Assembly: GCA_035048815.1 (NCBI GenBank)
Contig: JAUCBN010000043.1
Coordinates: forward strand, 11,845,001 to 11,909,000
DNA length: 64,000 bases
From: Abelmoschus esculentus
Lineage: Eukaryota > Streptophyta > Magnoliopsida > Malvales > Malvaceae
Direction of reading: 5' to 3'
A program made the translations under genes and the position numbers. Of the stretch, positions 10,029-22,334 are shown one piece after another; the stretch's first letter is position 1; the number at the start of each line of letters is the position of its first letter. The notes below the pieces were generated by a model that was given only the letters and a program-made list of their open reading frames with translations, did not search any database and was not told the origin of the DNA.

Positions 10029-10934
10029 ATGGCTTCCAAGAGAGTCCCAGTTTGGTTTTTCATTCTGTTCATGGTCATAACTACTACCAGTGTGGTGAGG
10101 TGCACGAGCGTCGGTCACATGCCGTCGACGGATGACGATGCTCGAGACTATTCCAAGTTGAAAAGCAAGACGGAACAGGCCACGGACGAGCTCAACAGGC
10201 AAACACAACAAGCCAAGGATGAGCTGAAGAGCAGGGCACAAAAGGCAACCGACACGGCATCGGATGTCGGAAAAGAAGCCAAGGAGTCGACCGAGTCGTG
10301 GGCGGGATGGGCTAAAGACAAGATATCCGAAGGGCTCGGGTTCAAGCAAGACGATGCAGAGGACACTGCTACCAAGACCAAGGACAAGTTCCAAGACATG
10401 GCCACAGGTTGATTAAAACACTTTACACTGCAATTTAGTACTATGTTGTTATATTGATTTGTTCGACATTGGTCAGGCACTGGTGAATACAGTGCGGGGA
10501 AGGCGAAGGACGTGAAAGATTCGGCCTACAAGACGACGGAGGACACGGCGAATGCTGCAAAGGAGAAGGCCAGTGAACTAACAAATGCGGCAAAAGAAAA
10601 TGCGAACGCAGCGACAAGTAAAGCTAAAGATGGAATAAACACGGCAAAGGAGAAAGCTAAGGACATAGCGGATACAGTTAGCGAGATGACGAATGAAGCC
10701 AAGGAAAGGGCTGCTCAGAGGGCGGAAGAAGCGAAGGCGAAAGCGGCGTCCGAGAGCGAGAAGAGAAAGGGTGAGACTGAGGAGAACCTTTCGTGGGCGA
10801 AGGAGAAGGCTAAAAAAGGTTATGATGCTGCCGCAGGGAAAGCTAGAGAAGGGTACGATGCAGCGAAAAGCAAAGCCGAAGAGACTATGGAGTCGGCGAA
10901 GGATTCGATAGCTTCGAGGTTACGAATCTGCTAA
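10029..10934 (+). CDS. LEA group 4-type protein with signal peptide, two exons, 3' end frameshifted
   Basis: Late-embryogenesis-abundant (LEA_4, PF02987) proteins are disordered, helix-on-drying protectants of membranes and enzymes. Exons are 10029-10407 and 10477-10934. The intron begins GTTGATT and ends GGTCAG. The product is 278 residues as read. I chose ATG 10029 because it starts a good signal peptide (MASKRVPVWFFILFMVITTTSVVRC). An upstream in-frame ATG at 9954 would bury it. The mature part is made of Ala/Lys/Glu-rich 11-residue repeats (such as TANAAKEKASE) typical of the family. After SIAS (about 10915) the frame goes out: one base shifted, the DNA goes on coding the same style of repeat (GYESAKQKSEAMKDS) to a stop at 10999-11001, ending RDRDEEL. 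That resembles an ER-retrieval tetrapeptide. So this allele lacks the ancestral tail, or the sequence has a one-base error. Confidence 0.85.
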
Positions 10935-11154
10935 GCAGAAGTCTGAAGCAATGAAAGATAGTTATGTGCATGGTGGTCGTGATCGTGATGAGGAGCTCTG
11001 AGTCTGGAGCGGCACTTTTGCCATGAAAAGCTGACTTAATTATATCCTTGGTTGGTTGTATAAATACTTGACTACTACTACTACTTTGTATGTTTCCGTT
11101 GTTGACCTTGAGTTTTCTGTTTGTTGACGTACATGATACTTCTCTATCCTTCAA

Positions 11155-12357
11155 ATCCCAACAACTATATGATTACGAGCTATTGGATTTTAGTTCAAAC
11201 TTGATTCCAATTAATATTTAACTCGACTTCAGGGCTTAAGTTTTAAGTTTTTACGATCATTTAAATATTTCAAAAAATTAATACTGAAAAACAATGTACT
11301 TCATTTATCTTTCATTTGTATATGTACACTAAAATGAATTAGTTGTAGTGTCGGAAAAAATATTGAATATTTATTTTAACGTTTTTATACTCTTTTTTTT
11401 ATTTTGAGTTTTTATTTAATAAAATTATTAATTAATTAATAATAAATAATTTGATAAAATAATACGTAATTAAAAAAATAATTTTATATAAAAATTTTAA
11501 CATGTATTATTTTGTAAAATTAGTATAAATTTTATGTGACAGTTGTAAGGTTTATTTTGTTATTTCAAATTATTCAATATTAATCGGTTAATTTTTTATA
11601 TAAAATATTATTTTGACTTAAAAGTTTAAATATTTTAAAACAAAAATAAACACCAAAACAATTATTTTTATTAAACTATTACATTCTTATATTAGATTAA
11701 TTATCTCGTTTATCTTAAACGGTCGATTATTTGTGATAACGATTATTAAACTTTATTAAATTTTATAACCTTAACTTAACCATTAAAAAATAATTAACCA
11801 TTGATGATTCGATTATATGTTGACATTTAACCTATTACTTTCATTATTTAAAAAATAATATAATTATCTTTATAATAAATAATATATTAAAATATTCATA
11901 AAATTACTTGAATAAAGATTATGATCACTTAAATCGTAATTGAAAAATACTTATATACAATAAAATTTAACACAATATAAAATAAAAACTTCATAATATT
12001 TTAAAGTTTAAGTTAAAATAGTTCGCAATACATAACATTGTAACAACACACTCTCAAAGGTCAATACATAAAATTTACCATCAAAATTTTAAAACATAAA
12101 TCTTTTAACTAATAATTTACAAATGTTTAAGACAAAAAAAATCATTTTCAAAGTTTTAAAAATTAATTTATATTTTAAATATATATAAATAATTTAATAA
12201 TGGTTAACTTATAGGTTAATTGTTAATCAAAATTCGTAATTGTAATCGTAGTCATCAACCATCATTTTTAAAGATTTGGTTAACCGAGACAGTTTAACTT
12301 TAATGATTCAATTAATTAACTTATAAAATATAATAATTATACTAATTAATAATTATA
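11155..12357. other. AT-rich intergenic DNA
   Basis: No coding signal. GGTTAACT/TTAACC-type words recur between 11575 and 12330 and may be remains of a small inverted-repeat element, but I could not define ends. Confidence 0.4.
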
Positions 12358-12788
12358 GGGTAAGGTCACCGATTTGAAACAACGTTAAGTACCATTAAAT
12401 ATTGATAAAAAGATCTAATCTAACACAATAAAAAATAATAAATTACTAAATAGTCTTTAAACTATTATTATACTTTTGTTCATCTTCTATTACACTCTAA
12501 AAATTTTAAAAATTTATAATTTTATCATCTTCCCCAAAAAACCTAACCCTAATCTTTATCTCAAACCCCAAAATCTTACCCAATCGATGTTATGCCTTCA
12601 GCTATTGTACATGATTATTCTGGTAACTTAAATAAATCCTCTTTGGTCATTAACTCCCCAAAGTTTGGTTAGTGGTATATTCCTATCCTAGCCCTTAATC
12701 TCTCGAAGGTAGTTGGTAGGTCTCAGAGTAATGACTCGCAACTGTCTATTCCCTTGAACTACAAGAGCTTGAATGTCCATTGAGAAAG

Positions 12789-12932
12789 TATTAAAACTTA
12801 AGAAATGCATCATGTATTATTTTTTTTTCAATGTGTACATTATGACTAATACATCATGTATTTATGCAAAGTAACGGTAATGTACCAGTTAACTAATGTA
12901 GTTATGAATCAACAAACTATTAACTCTTAACA
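12789..12932 (-). repeat. 3' LTR of copia B (144 bp)
   Basis: It matches the split LTR at the other end. Its outer edge reads TATTA where the partner has TGTTG, two G-to-A changes consistent with methylation decay. It ends TTAACA next to the minus-strand polypurine tract. Confidence 0.85.
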
Positions 12933-14340
12933 CTCTCCCTCAAGTTGAGGGTGATATAAATCAAAAAAACCCAACTTGGATAACAAAAATTCATGTTGAG
13001 AAGTTCCAAGTACTTTTGTAAAGATATCAGCCAACTGCTCTAAAGAAGCCAAATAAGATGTTTTGATAATTTCTTCTTGTACCTTCTCCTTCACAAAATG
13101 ACAATCAATTTTAATATGCTTGGTACGCTCATGAAACACAAGACTCGCTGAAATTTGAAGTGCAACCTTACTATCATAGTACAACATCACTGGTTGTACT
13201 TTACCAAAACCAAGCTTAGCTAACAACCCTTTTAACCACACAATTTTTGATGAAGCTACTGCTATATTTTTATATTCCGCTTCTGCAGAAGATTTGGCCA
13301 CTGTAACTTGTTTCTTCGATTTCTAGCTCACTACAGAAGATTACAACTACTGTTAGCATCCAACAATATTCCCTATTTTGGACTCTTCTTAATATATCGA
13401 ACCACCCTAAGTACAGCTTCCAAATGGCTCTCCTTAGGTTGCTGCATAAATTGACTCAAATGATGCACCGAAAAGGCTATGTCCGGCCTTGTGTGTGAGA
13501 GGTATATTAACATTCCAATAAGTCTTTGAAAAACAGTTTTGTTTGGAAGTAGTTTGCCATCTTCTCCTTGTTTACATACTTTATCTTACTCTGCAGTAGT
13601 TAGTTTCAAATTTTGCTCTAAAGGTGTCATAGCAGGTTTAGCTCCTCCTATTCCAGATTCTTCAATCAACTCCAAAGCATACTTACGTTGATTGACCACA
13701 ATCCCTGCCTTAAATCTCATAATCTCAAGGCCTAGGAAAAATTTCAACTTTCCCAAATCCTTCATTTTAAAATTCTTGTGTAGTAACTCTTTCAAAGAAT
13801 CAATCAATCTTTTATCATTTCATGTGATCAACAAATTATCTACATAAATGAGCATTACTACTATCTTACCTGATTCTCTCTTTGTAAATAGAGAGTAATC
13901 AAATCTGCTCTGCTTATATCCAACATCTAGAAGAGCTTTTGTAAATTTCAAGTTCCATTGTCGAGAGGCTTGTTTTAAACCATATAAAAACTTTTCCATT
14001 CTACACACATAATGCTCCCCCTGACCGGAAAAACAAAGTGACAAATCCATGTAAACCTCTTCAACCAAATCACCTTGAAGGAATGCAATATAAACATCAA
14101 GTTGAAAAAGAGGCCAATTGAAAATAGTAGCCAAAGCAAAAAGTAATCTGACAGTAACAAGCTTAACAACTGGAGAAAAAGTATCCAAATAATCCACACC
14201 CTATTGTTGGCTATATCCCTTGGCCACTAAACGAGCTTTGAACCTCTCAACCTCTCCAGTAGAAGTATATTTAATTTTGTAGACCCACTTGCATCCAATG
14301 GGCACTTTACCACAAGGAAGAGACACCAAAGAACAAGTAT
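12933..14340 (-). pseudogene. Copia B reverse transcriptase-RNase H (broken)
   Basis: RT lies at about 14340-13586 with FSPVVKLVTVR, LDVYIAFLQGDL, FLYGLKQASRQW and the catalytic box as YVDN instead of YVDD (near 13845). FKMKDLGKLKFFLGLE and VVNQRKYALELI follow. RNase H is at 13301-12927 with KSSAEAEY, YYDSKVAL and LADIFTKVL, ending close to the polypurine tract. In-frame stops separate the pieces. The GAT-to-AAT change alone would kill RT activity. Confidence 0.88.
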
Positions 14341-14879
14341 TGTTGTTTTCAAGAGCTTGAATTTTCTCTTTTATGGCTTGAACCCAATGGGGATACTTAA
14401 CGGCTTCTTGGTATATTTTTGTCTCAACTAATTGGTTAGTGTGAGAAAGAAAAGTTCTAGTGGGTATAGGTAAATAAGTATAAGAAATGAAATCAGAAAT
14501 GGGATATGAAATAGAAGAAGTTTATGAATTAGATATAAAATCGTGCAGCCATTGAGGTGCTTTGTGTACACGAGAAGATTTTCGAACAAGGAGTGGAGCT
14601 GCTGGAATATCAGAAGATGATTGCGTTGTAACATTGATTAGACATGCTTCCTGAATAGGTAAAGATGGAGAAGGAGGAGAATTGAGAATCAAAGAATCAG
14701 TGGCTAGTAAATCTGATTCTGAAGAATGAAGGTCTGAAGAATTAAATTTTAGAGAATGGAATGCTGGAGAATGATGTTGCTCTCCAGCAGAACTCAAGGT
14801 AGAATCAAGAGAAAAAATTGAAACAGATCGTGGAAAAAGGAGTAAAAAATCAAAATCTGGAATGATAGAAGAAGAGGGG

Positions 14880-15960
14880 GAAATTGAATTCTTAATTGGA
14901 AAGGTAAATGGATACATAGACTCAATAAATTGAACATCACGATTAACAAAAAAAATTATGAGCGGCAAAGTTGAACAAAACATAGCCTTTTCGTGTATCC
15001 GAATATCCCATAAAAACTAAAGGTATAGCTCTATGAGCAAATTTATCCACTATATGTGGAACAGTTGCATAACAAAGGCACCTAAAAGCTTTGAGTTTAG
15101 ACAAATTTTGAGAAACCTTATACAAAAACTCATAAGGTGTTTTCCATCCAAGAACAGAGGAAGGAAGCTTGTTGATAAGATAACAAGCTGTCAAAATGCA
15201 CTCACCCCAGAATTTAATAGGAACATTTGAATGAAATTTCAAGGCACGAGCTACTTCTAAAAGGTGTCTATGTTTACGCTCAGCAACACCATTCTGTTCA
15301 GGAGTATAAACACAAGAAGATTGGTGAATTATACCAAGAGATTAAAACAAAGTTATAACCAGAATTAAAGAACTTTGTTCCATTATCACTCCTAATGACC
15401 TTGGGAATGGAAGCAAACTAAGTTTGGATGAATGTCAAGAAATGTTTAAGATATAAAATAAAATCACTCTTTAATTTGAGAAGATACACCCAAGTCATAC
15501 GAGAATAATCATCAACAATGATAAGAAAAAACTGTTGATTGTTATGAGTGGACACTCTATAAGGACCCCAAAGATCAATACGCAATAGAGCAAAAGGAGT
15601 TTTTGAACGAGACTAATGAGTAGGAAATGGCATTCTGGTTTGTTTGGCTAAAGGACATATTGAGCAATGATGCAAGCAGACATGATTAAAATCACATGAA
15701 ATTGTAGAAGGTAATTTATGCATAGTAGTAACAGAAGCATGTCCTAACCGAATGTTCCATAAGCTTGTATTATTATTGGTATGCAAAGAAGGGGGTACAA
15801 TAGCAGAATCATTAGAAACTAAAAAACCAGTACATTGAACACTAAAAGACAAACCAATAACTCCTTGACCAGATTTGAAGTAATAAAGCCCTTTAGACTC
15901 TCTACCAATCCCATGATCTTGCCACTGAAGCGATCCTGCAAGATACATAGGTCAGGGTAA
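14880..15960 (-). pseudogene. Copia B integrase region (broken)
   Basis: The pre-integrase zinc motif is visible at 15820-15650 (NIRLGHAS...H...CSICPLAKQTRMPF), followed by traces of the core (RIDLWGP, DDYSRMTWVYLL, RSDNGTKF) in shifted frames. A cleaner C-terminal part lies at 15242-14943 (CILTACYLINKLPSSVLGWKTPYE, FRCLCYATVP). It is split by stops and frameshifts. Confidence 0.8.
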
Positions 15961-17281
15961 AAGGTAACAACACAATTGTGAACCTTGGCTAGTTTAGAAA
16001 CAAAGAGAAGGTTATGTGAAAATTTCGGCACAAACAATACTTTTGGCAGAAGTAACTCAGGGGCTAAGTAGTGGGATCTAGAATAGGTAACACTTTCAGT
16101 CTTACCATTAGGTAAATGAACAAGGTGAGATTCAGAACATAAAAAAGGAGGATGCAAACTATCAAATACAGACACGATATGATCAGTAGCACTTGTATTC
16201 AAAATCCAGTAAAGGCAAGAACTATTAACAGGTAATGTGTTAGCATTCGTACCTACAAGATTCATAATGGAATCAGATTGTGTTCGATTAAGAAGGCTCA
16301 AAATTTGATTGTATTGATATGTTGTGAACACTGGAATAGAACTGTTAACAGTGAAAGTTATCTTTGGCGAAGCTTCAAAACTAGATTCAAGGGCACTATC
16401 ATTAGAACTTTTCTGAACCGTTAATGCTATATGAGGAGACTTCTTCTTTGAAAACTTGAAGTCAAATGGATAGTCGATCAATCGGTAACAAGAATCACGA
16501 TAATGCCCTTTAAGCTTGCAATAATCGCAAGTCCCAAGAAAACACTTCTTCTCATACCCCTTTGAGGCATTGGAGAACATAATCGAAACCTCACCAGGTG
16601 AATTACCAGAAAGTTGAATCCGCTGAGACTCTTCTTAGATGATCATGGAATATGCTTGATTGACTGTAGGGAAGGGTTTCATAAGCAAAATCTGACTTTG
16701 CAAAGCGGAATAAGTTTCATTCAAGCCCATTAAAAATTGAAATAATTTTTGTTCAATGACATGTGTAGAATTCTGATACGCAACTTCACACTCGCAGGTG
16801 GAAAACGGAACTAAAGCATTATACTCATCCCATAAGAGTTTGAGACGAGTGTAATAAACAGAGATAGAAGCATCACCTTGCACCAACGTTGCAATCGAAC
16901 GATGTAAAAAGAAGACCTTGAGCCATCAACCTTGTCGAACCGTTCCTGTAAATCACTGCAAACTGCCGTAACACTAGAGGCAAACACAATCCATGCAGAG
17001 AGATCTTAGCTCACGGAATTTAGAATCCAAGACAACACAATCGCGTTGCAACGCTCCCATTGTGAGTGTAACTCGATTTCATAATCTGTCTTGCGACATT
17101 TGCCATCGACGAACCCAAGCTTATTTTTCGCCAAAAGCGCAATTCTTATAGAACGACTCCAGATGGAATAATTCTCAGGACCAATGAGTTGATGCGACAC
17201 CAAATTCATCCCTGGTGTATCGGAAGGATGCAGATATAGTGGATGATTACTGTCAACGTCCTTCGTCATCAGTGGAAACAA
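15961..17281 (-). pseudogene. Copia B gag-protease (broken)
   Basis: Gag starts at 17281 and reads LVSHQLIGPENYSIWSRS (copia gag N-terminus). It continues at 16886-16635 (YYTRLKLLWDEYNAL, LMGLNETYSALQSQIL). A zinc knuckle CDYCKLKGHYRDSC follows near 16525. The protease site reads WILNTSATDH near 16195, where the family has D-T/S-G-A. Both Asp-to-Asn and Gly-to-Ser are G-to-A changes, so the protease is inactive. Confidence 0.85.
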
Positions 17282-17407
17282 AGAACCAAAAAGAAACGAA
17301 AAGAAATTGGGAAATGAGGGGAAAAAGAATTGGGGATTTTGACTTTTTGAAAGTCAAAGAAATGATTAAAGAAATTGGAACGAATTGGGCTCGGTCTCAT
17401 GATACCA

Positions 17408-17435
17408 TGTTGAAACTAAAGAAATGCATCATGTA
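17408..17435 (-). repeat. 5' LTR of copia B, piece left of insertion A
   Basis: It starts TGTTGAAAC directly beside the minus-strand primer binding site and is cut after ATGTA, the target duplicated by element A. It continues at 26431-26563. Confidence 0.85.
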
Positions 17436-17686
17436 TGTTAGTAATAAAAGTATTATTTCTATTTTGGATGAATTCCTATTTAATAAGAATTCCATCGATT
17501 AAGATTATCTTCTATTCTTTAGGAGTTATTAGTCTTTTAAATCTCTTATCTCTTTAAGAGATTAGAGTTCTATCTTTTAGGTTTTTAATTATTGTAAAAG
17601 TCTTGTAAAAGAGAGTCTATATATTAAGCCTTTCGGCTAAATAATAAAGTTAAGTAACAGAGACTATTCATACTCTGTTTTCTACA
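17436..17686 (+). repeat. 5' LTR of copia A (251 bp)
   Basis: TGTTAG...TCTACA. TATATATTAAG near 17620 may be the promoter and AATAATAAAG the polyadenylation signal. Both neighbours fit: target duplication on the left and primer site on the right. Confidence 0.9.
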
Positions 17687-17768
17687 TGGTATCAGGTTAG
17701 AGAGATCCTGATTTCTCTCAATTCAAAATCAGATTTTTTTTCTCTTCTCCTCAGATAGTCTTCTTTTC

Positions 17769-18955
17769 ATGACTAATCCATAACGTTCATCTTCTAAGAT
17801 TAGTTCTCAACACAATTCCTCCCAATCAGTTTGTGTAATTTCTAATTCATCTCTCTCCCTGATCACTTCCTACAAACAAATGGCAATAACTATTTGCCAT
17901 GGTCCCAATCCGTGCGACTTTACATCATTAAAAGGAGAAAAAATGAATATCTTTCTGCATCCATGATCATCCCAGTAAAAACAGACCCAAAATACAGCAC
18001 ATGACTGAGTGAAAATACCATGATCATGTCATGGTTAATTAACTCTATGATTCCTGAAGTTGGGGAGAATTTTATGCTATACCAAACAGCAGCAAGGGAT
18101 ACCTATTCGAGTGCTGATAATACCTCAGAACTCTTTCGAGTGGAAAATCTTATTAAAGATCTTCAACAAGGGGACCTCTCGGTGGTGCAATACTTTGGTC
18201 TTCTCAACAAGTATTGGAAACAACTTGATTTATATGAAAAGAATGAGTGAAAGTATCAGGAGGACAACCTCTTTTATGGCCAACAAAAGAACCAGAGGCG
18301 AGTATTCCAGTTTTTATCTGGATTAAATAGAGAATTTGATGGGGCTAGTGGAAGAATACTGGCCACAAAACCTCTTCCCTTAGTGCGAGAAGTTTTTTCA
18401 AAGATTCAAAGAGAAGATAGTAGAACTTTAATGGTTTCACCAACATCACAACCAGAGGCTTCAGCCCTTGTTACTAGTTCTAATTTTAGGAACCAACAAA
18501 GGAGAAATCGCCCTTGGTGTGAACATTGTAAGAAACTTAGCCATTTGAAAGATCAGTGCTGGAAACTCCATGGGAGACCTCCTGATTGGAAACAGAATAG
18601 GTCTAGAATGCAGATGGATGCTAATGTAGCTACTCAAGAAGATTTTTCGAGCAGCCTTAGTAAGGAACAAATTACAACATTACAACAACTATTGAGCAAT
18701 ATGACACCACAGTCTTCTAACATTGCTCATGCTGCTACTGCAGGTAATCTTTTATCCAACACATATGTTCAATGGATAGTAGACTTTGGGGCATTGACAG
18801 GAGACTCTACCCTACAAGAGAATTATGGTACTCTCAATCCTTCAACATCCATTCGAATAGCTGATGGTACACTTACTTAAGTCAAAGGGAGTGGTTCAGT
18901 TACCTCAAACAATAATTTAATTCTCCACAATGTTCTTTATGTCCCATAACTTGCA
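17769..18955 (+). pseudogene. Copia A gag-protease (broken)
   Basis: The decayed gag start resembles that of element D at 54967. The core is at 18020-18340 (MIMSWLINSM, LIKDLQQGDLSVVQYF). The zinc knuckle CEHCKKLSHLKDQC is at about 18520-18560. The protease site reads WIVDFGA near 18775, where D has WIIDSGA, so the catalytic triplet is damaged. There are several frameshifts and stops (for example 18250, 18880). Confidence 0.85.
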
Positions 18956-18961
18956 TGTAAT

Positions 18962-20040
18962 TTGTTATCTGTCAGCAAGTTGGTTCATGAATCCAAATGT
19001 AATGTTCTTTTTGGCATTGGTGGTTGTATCTTTCAGGAACAGGGATCAAGGAAGGCGATTGGAAATGCTAGGTTGATCAAGTGCTTATATGTTCTTGGAG
19101 GATGTGTCTCTCCTCATCATACCCTATCCACTAATCTTAGGAACCAAGCTTTTCTTTCTACTCTTAGCATAAATGAAATTTTGTTGTGGCACTATAGATT
19201 AGGTCATCCAAATTTCTTTTATTTATCCAAGATGTTACCACATTTGTTTGCTAATAAAAATCCAGCTTCTTTTAATTGTGAGTTTTGTCAATTTGCCAAA
19301 CATTCTCGCAAACCATATACTCTAGTTAAATATGAACCCACAAAACCTTTTTCTACCATTCACAGTGACATTTGGGGTCCCTCCTCTATCAAAACCATGT
19401 CTGGCTATAGGTGGTTCATCACCTTCATTGATGATTTCTCTCGGATCATATGGGTCCACCTTATGAAAGAAAAATTAGAAGTTGAAACCATCTTTCGAAA
19501 CTTTTATGAGAAAATTTTCACATAGTTCGAAACAAAAATCAAAGTACTCAGGAGTGACAACGGGAGTGAGTACTTGAGTACCTCTCTTAATTCTTTCTTT
19601 TGAGAGAAGGGAATAGTCCATCTTACTTCATGTGTCAATACACCCCAACAAAATGGGGTTGCAAAGAGAAAAAACAGACATATCCTAGAGGTTACAAGAT
19701 CCCTCCTATTTTCTACTTGTGTACCTAAATATCTTTGGGGGAGGCAATTTTAACAGCTACCTATCTCATAAACAGGATGTCAAGTAAAATTTTGGGGTTC
19801 CAAATTCCTACTGAAGTTCTTCTTAATCAGTTTCCTCACTTTAAACCCCTGCATTCTAGAATTCCTCCACGAATTTTTGGATGTACTGTCTTTGTCCATA
19901 TACATCCAAATAATCGAAGCAAATTGGATCCTAGATCTATCAAATGTGATTTCATAGGGTACTCTTTTAGTCAAAAAGGCTACAAATGCTATTCTCCATC
20001 AATAAAAAAAAAAAACTTATGCTTCTTTTGATGTAACCTT
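18962..20040 (+). pseudogene. Copia A integrase (broken)
   Basis: LSVSKLVHE and the pre-integrase motif HYRLGHPN...CEFCQFAKH lie at 18962-19300. The core has IHSDIWGPSS and FIDDFSRIIWVHL (19350-19460), then a stop at 19523. SDNGSEY follows near 19555 and ATYLINRMSSKILGF...IFGCTVFVHIHP at 19735-20030. The gene ends about 100 bases before the insertion of C. Confidence 0.85.
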
Positions 20041-21714
20041 TTTTGAAGATACACCCAATTTTCCCAAGACTGAAATTCAGGGGGAGAATTCTAAAGAATT
20101 TAAGTAAGTTAAAATGGTAAATTCTCCAGTTCAAGTTTCTCTGTGTAACACCCTAAAACTGGGTTAGTAGAATGATTCGAATAATTCGTAAATTAAAACG
20201 AATCATGTGTTAATTGGATTAGAAGTAAGGGACCAAATTGAATTAAGTGAAAAATGAGAGGATTGCATGTTTGATTTCCAATTCCTCTTATTTTCCCTTG
20301 AGCATTTAATTGCTAAAGAATTAAGTGGGGGCAAAATGGTCATCTTACACCCTATTAACAATCAAACAAATCAGCCATTCTCCCTCATTCCCCCCCCCCC
20401 CCATTTTTCACGAGAGAAAGAGAGAAAGGTGAGGAGAGAAAACTTCCATGGTAGCTTAAGGAAGCTAGCTCAAAATCTTTGCATGGTTAGACATTTGGTC
20501 TAGAAATTCAAGTCTAAAGGTCTTGGTAAGTTCCTTTTTCCCATAACCGAAAATTTTGGGGGTTTTAAGCTTTTGGGATTTGAATACTCTATGATGCATT
20601 ATGATGAATTAGGTTGTTAGAATGCCTAATAAAAAGTTAGTGTTCATTTGGATATGGGTTTTGAAACAATGAACAATAAGTTAGGAAACTTGAAATTGGA
20701 TTCTTGTAAATGTTGTCTATGTGTTGTTGATTTTATAAGATGCTTTAAAATGGGTTAAAAGATGTTTATTCCATGTTTGAGTGGCTGGAAAAAATTCATA
20801 AGAGTAAGCTTGGAATAGATTCGAACCTATAGAATGAAAATTGCCTAGAAGTGCAATTTCGGGTAGCCCTTTTGAGAAAATTCCCTAGGACGGATTTGAA
20901 GGATTTAGGAGCTGAAATTTTGCATTAGAATACTCTCATATATCTAGTTTAAGGGAAAATTTACGGAACCTCAATTAGATTTTCATAGAAAAAGTTATAA
21001 GCTTTTCCGTAAGGGTTTTTCGAGCAGTCCCGATTCAAGACAGGTCTGATTCGAATAAAATCTGGTATTGATTGGGAAAGAATTAAAATGTGAGTTTGAT
21101 ATATCCTTGTATATTATCTTCTTAGCTTTCCAAATAGGTAAAATGAGCTAAAATCGGATATGGGAACTAGGAGATATGATCGATTTTTAAAGGGTAGCAA
21201 AACTGTCCCTAATGAACAAATGTGAATGTTTACATTTCTTGAGCCTATAATCACTTAAATTAAGAGACTTTGATATGTCCTAATGAATTGCTATGTAAAT
21301 ATGGTTTGCTAGAGAATCCAATAGAAGAGGACATCGATGAAGAAAAGCTCGATCTAGCTAGAAAGAAGGGCAAGGGGATCACCTTATTCAATCCTTGAAT
21401 TGCTTGGAACCAATTATGAGTGTGGTAAACTTTAGGGTTAGGACCTAGGTCCTATCCACCTTATTTTATTTGATTTTTCATATAAATGGACTAACCTTAT
21501 ATTTGGTAAAAAGAGAATGAGGATTAAATGTTAAATGACTTGTTTGATTCTATGATTATATGCTAGATGGTTAAAACTAGCTTAGTTCATTTGCATAGCT
21601 CTGAAAAGCTGAGGTAAGTTATGGCACACGGCTACGGATGCCAGGTATGTGATTCATGCATGAGGCATGTTTATAATGATTTGATCATTCGTTTGGTAAC
21701 ATGATATGTATGTC

Positions 21715-22032
21715 TTGATAATAACATGATGTATGCTTTTGGTATGATAACATGATATATGCTTTTGATTTGATAGCATGATATATGCTTTTGGTTTGAT
21801 AGCATGAAATATGCTTTTGGTATGATAGCATGATATATGCTTTTGGTTTGATAGCATGACATATGCTGTTGATTTGATAGCATGATATATGCTTTTGGTT
21901 TGATAGCATGAAATATGCTTTTGGTATGATAGCATGATATATGCTTTTGGTTTGATATGCTTTTGGTTTGATAGCATGAAATATGCTTATGGTATGATAG
22001 CATGACATAATGTTTTTGTTGATAACATGTTA
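21715..22032. repeat. 26-bp tandem repeat in solo LTR C
   Basis: About 12 units of ATATATGCTTTTGGTTTGAT plus AGCATG, with variants GGTATGAT and GATTTGAT alternating. One unit near 21955 is shortened. Long open frames on the minus strand here are a by-product of a period not divisible by three. Confidence 0.9.
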
Positions 22033-22163
22033 TGAACATTGTTTATGATAAGGAACTTGGTTAATACAAATTGAAAGATCAAATTAATATGAAACTCTGA
22101 TTGAGCCTTGGTCGATAGTTGTCATAGGTAGTACGACATGCCTCGGGTTTGAGCTCATTTGTT

Positions 22164-22334
22164 AGTACTTCGGTACTTTTGCCCAATACTTCGGTACTTT
22201 TGTTCGGTACTATGGGTACCTTTGATTGGTGGTTAGTCACCATTTGTTAGATACCGTGGGTATCTTCTTTTAGTGCCTTTGTGGTACTTCTGTTAGTGCC
22301 TTTGTGGTACTTTTGTTAGTGCCTTCGTGGTACT
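22164..22334. other. Array of eight consecutive short hairpins in solo LTR C
   Basis: Stem-loops at 22164-22177 (AGTAC-TTCG-GTACT), about 22186-22198 (loop TTCG again), 22206-22220 (GGTAC...GTACC), 22228-22241 (GGTG...CACC), 22250-22264 (GATACC-GTG-GGTATC), 22272-22288, 22295-22311 and 22318-22334 (AGTGCC...GGTACT with one G-T pair). Stems differ in sequence yet every unit pairs. Two loops are TTCG closed by C-G, the very stable RNA tetraloop. Confidence 0.7.

Noticed and set aside
9942..10480. Minus-strand open frames opposite the LEA gene
   Set aside because: Antisense reading of a repetitive, GC-richer exon, with no independent support.
10693..10911. Arg/Lys-rich 72-codon frame inside the LEA gene
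   Set aside because: Shadow of the Ala/Lys/Glu repeats in another frame.
21715..22032. Array of short repeats resembling a CRISPR locus
   Set aside because: Units are contiguous without unique spacers, and the DNA is plant nuclear DNA.
21654..22039. Three overlapping minus-strand open frames with SYQTKSIYHAI-like repeats
   Set aside because: The 26-bp DNA period reads in all frames, and the array lies inside a noncoding LTR.
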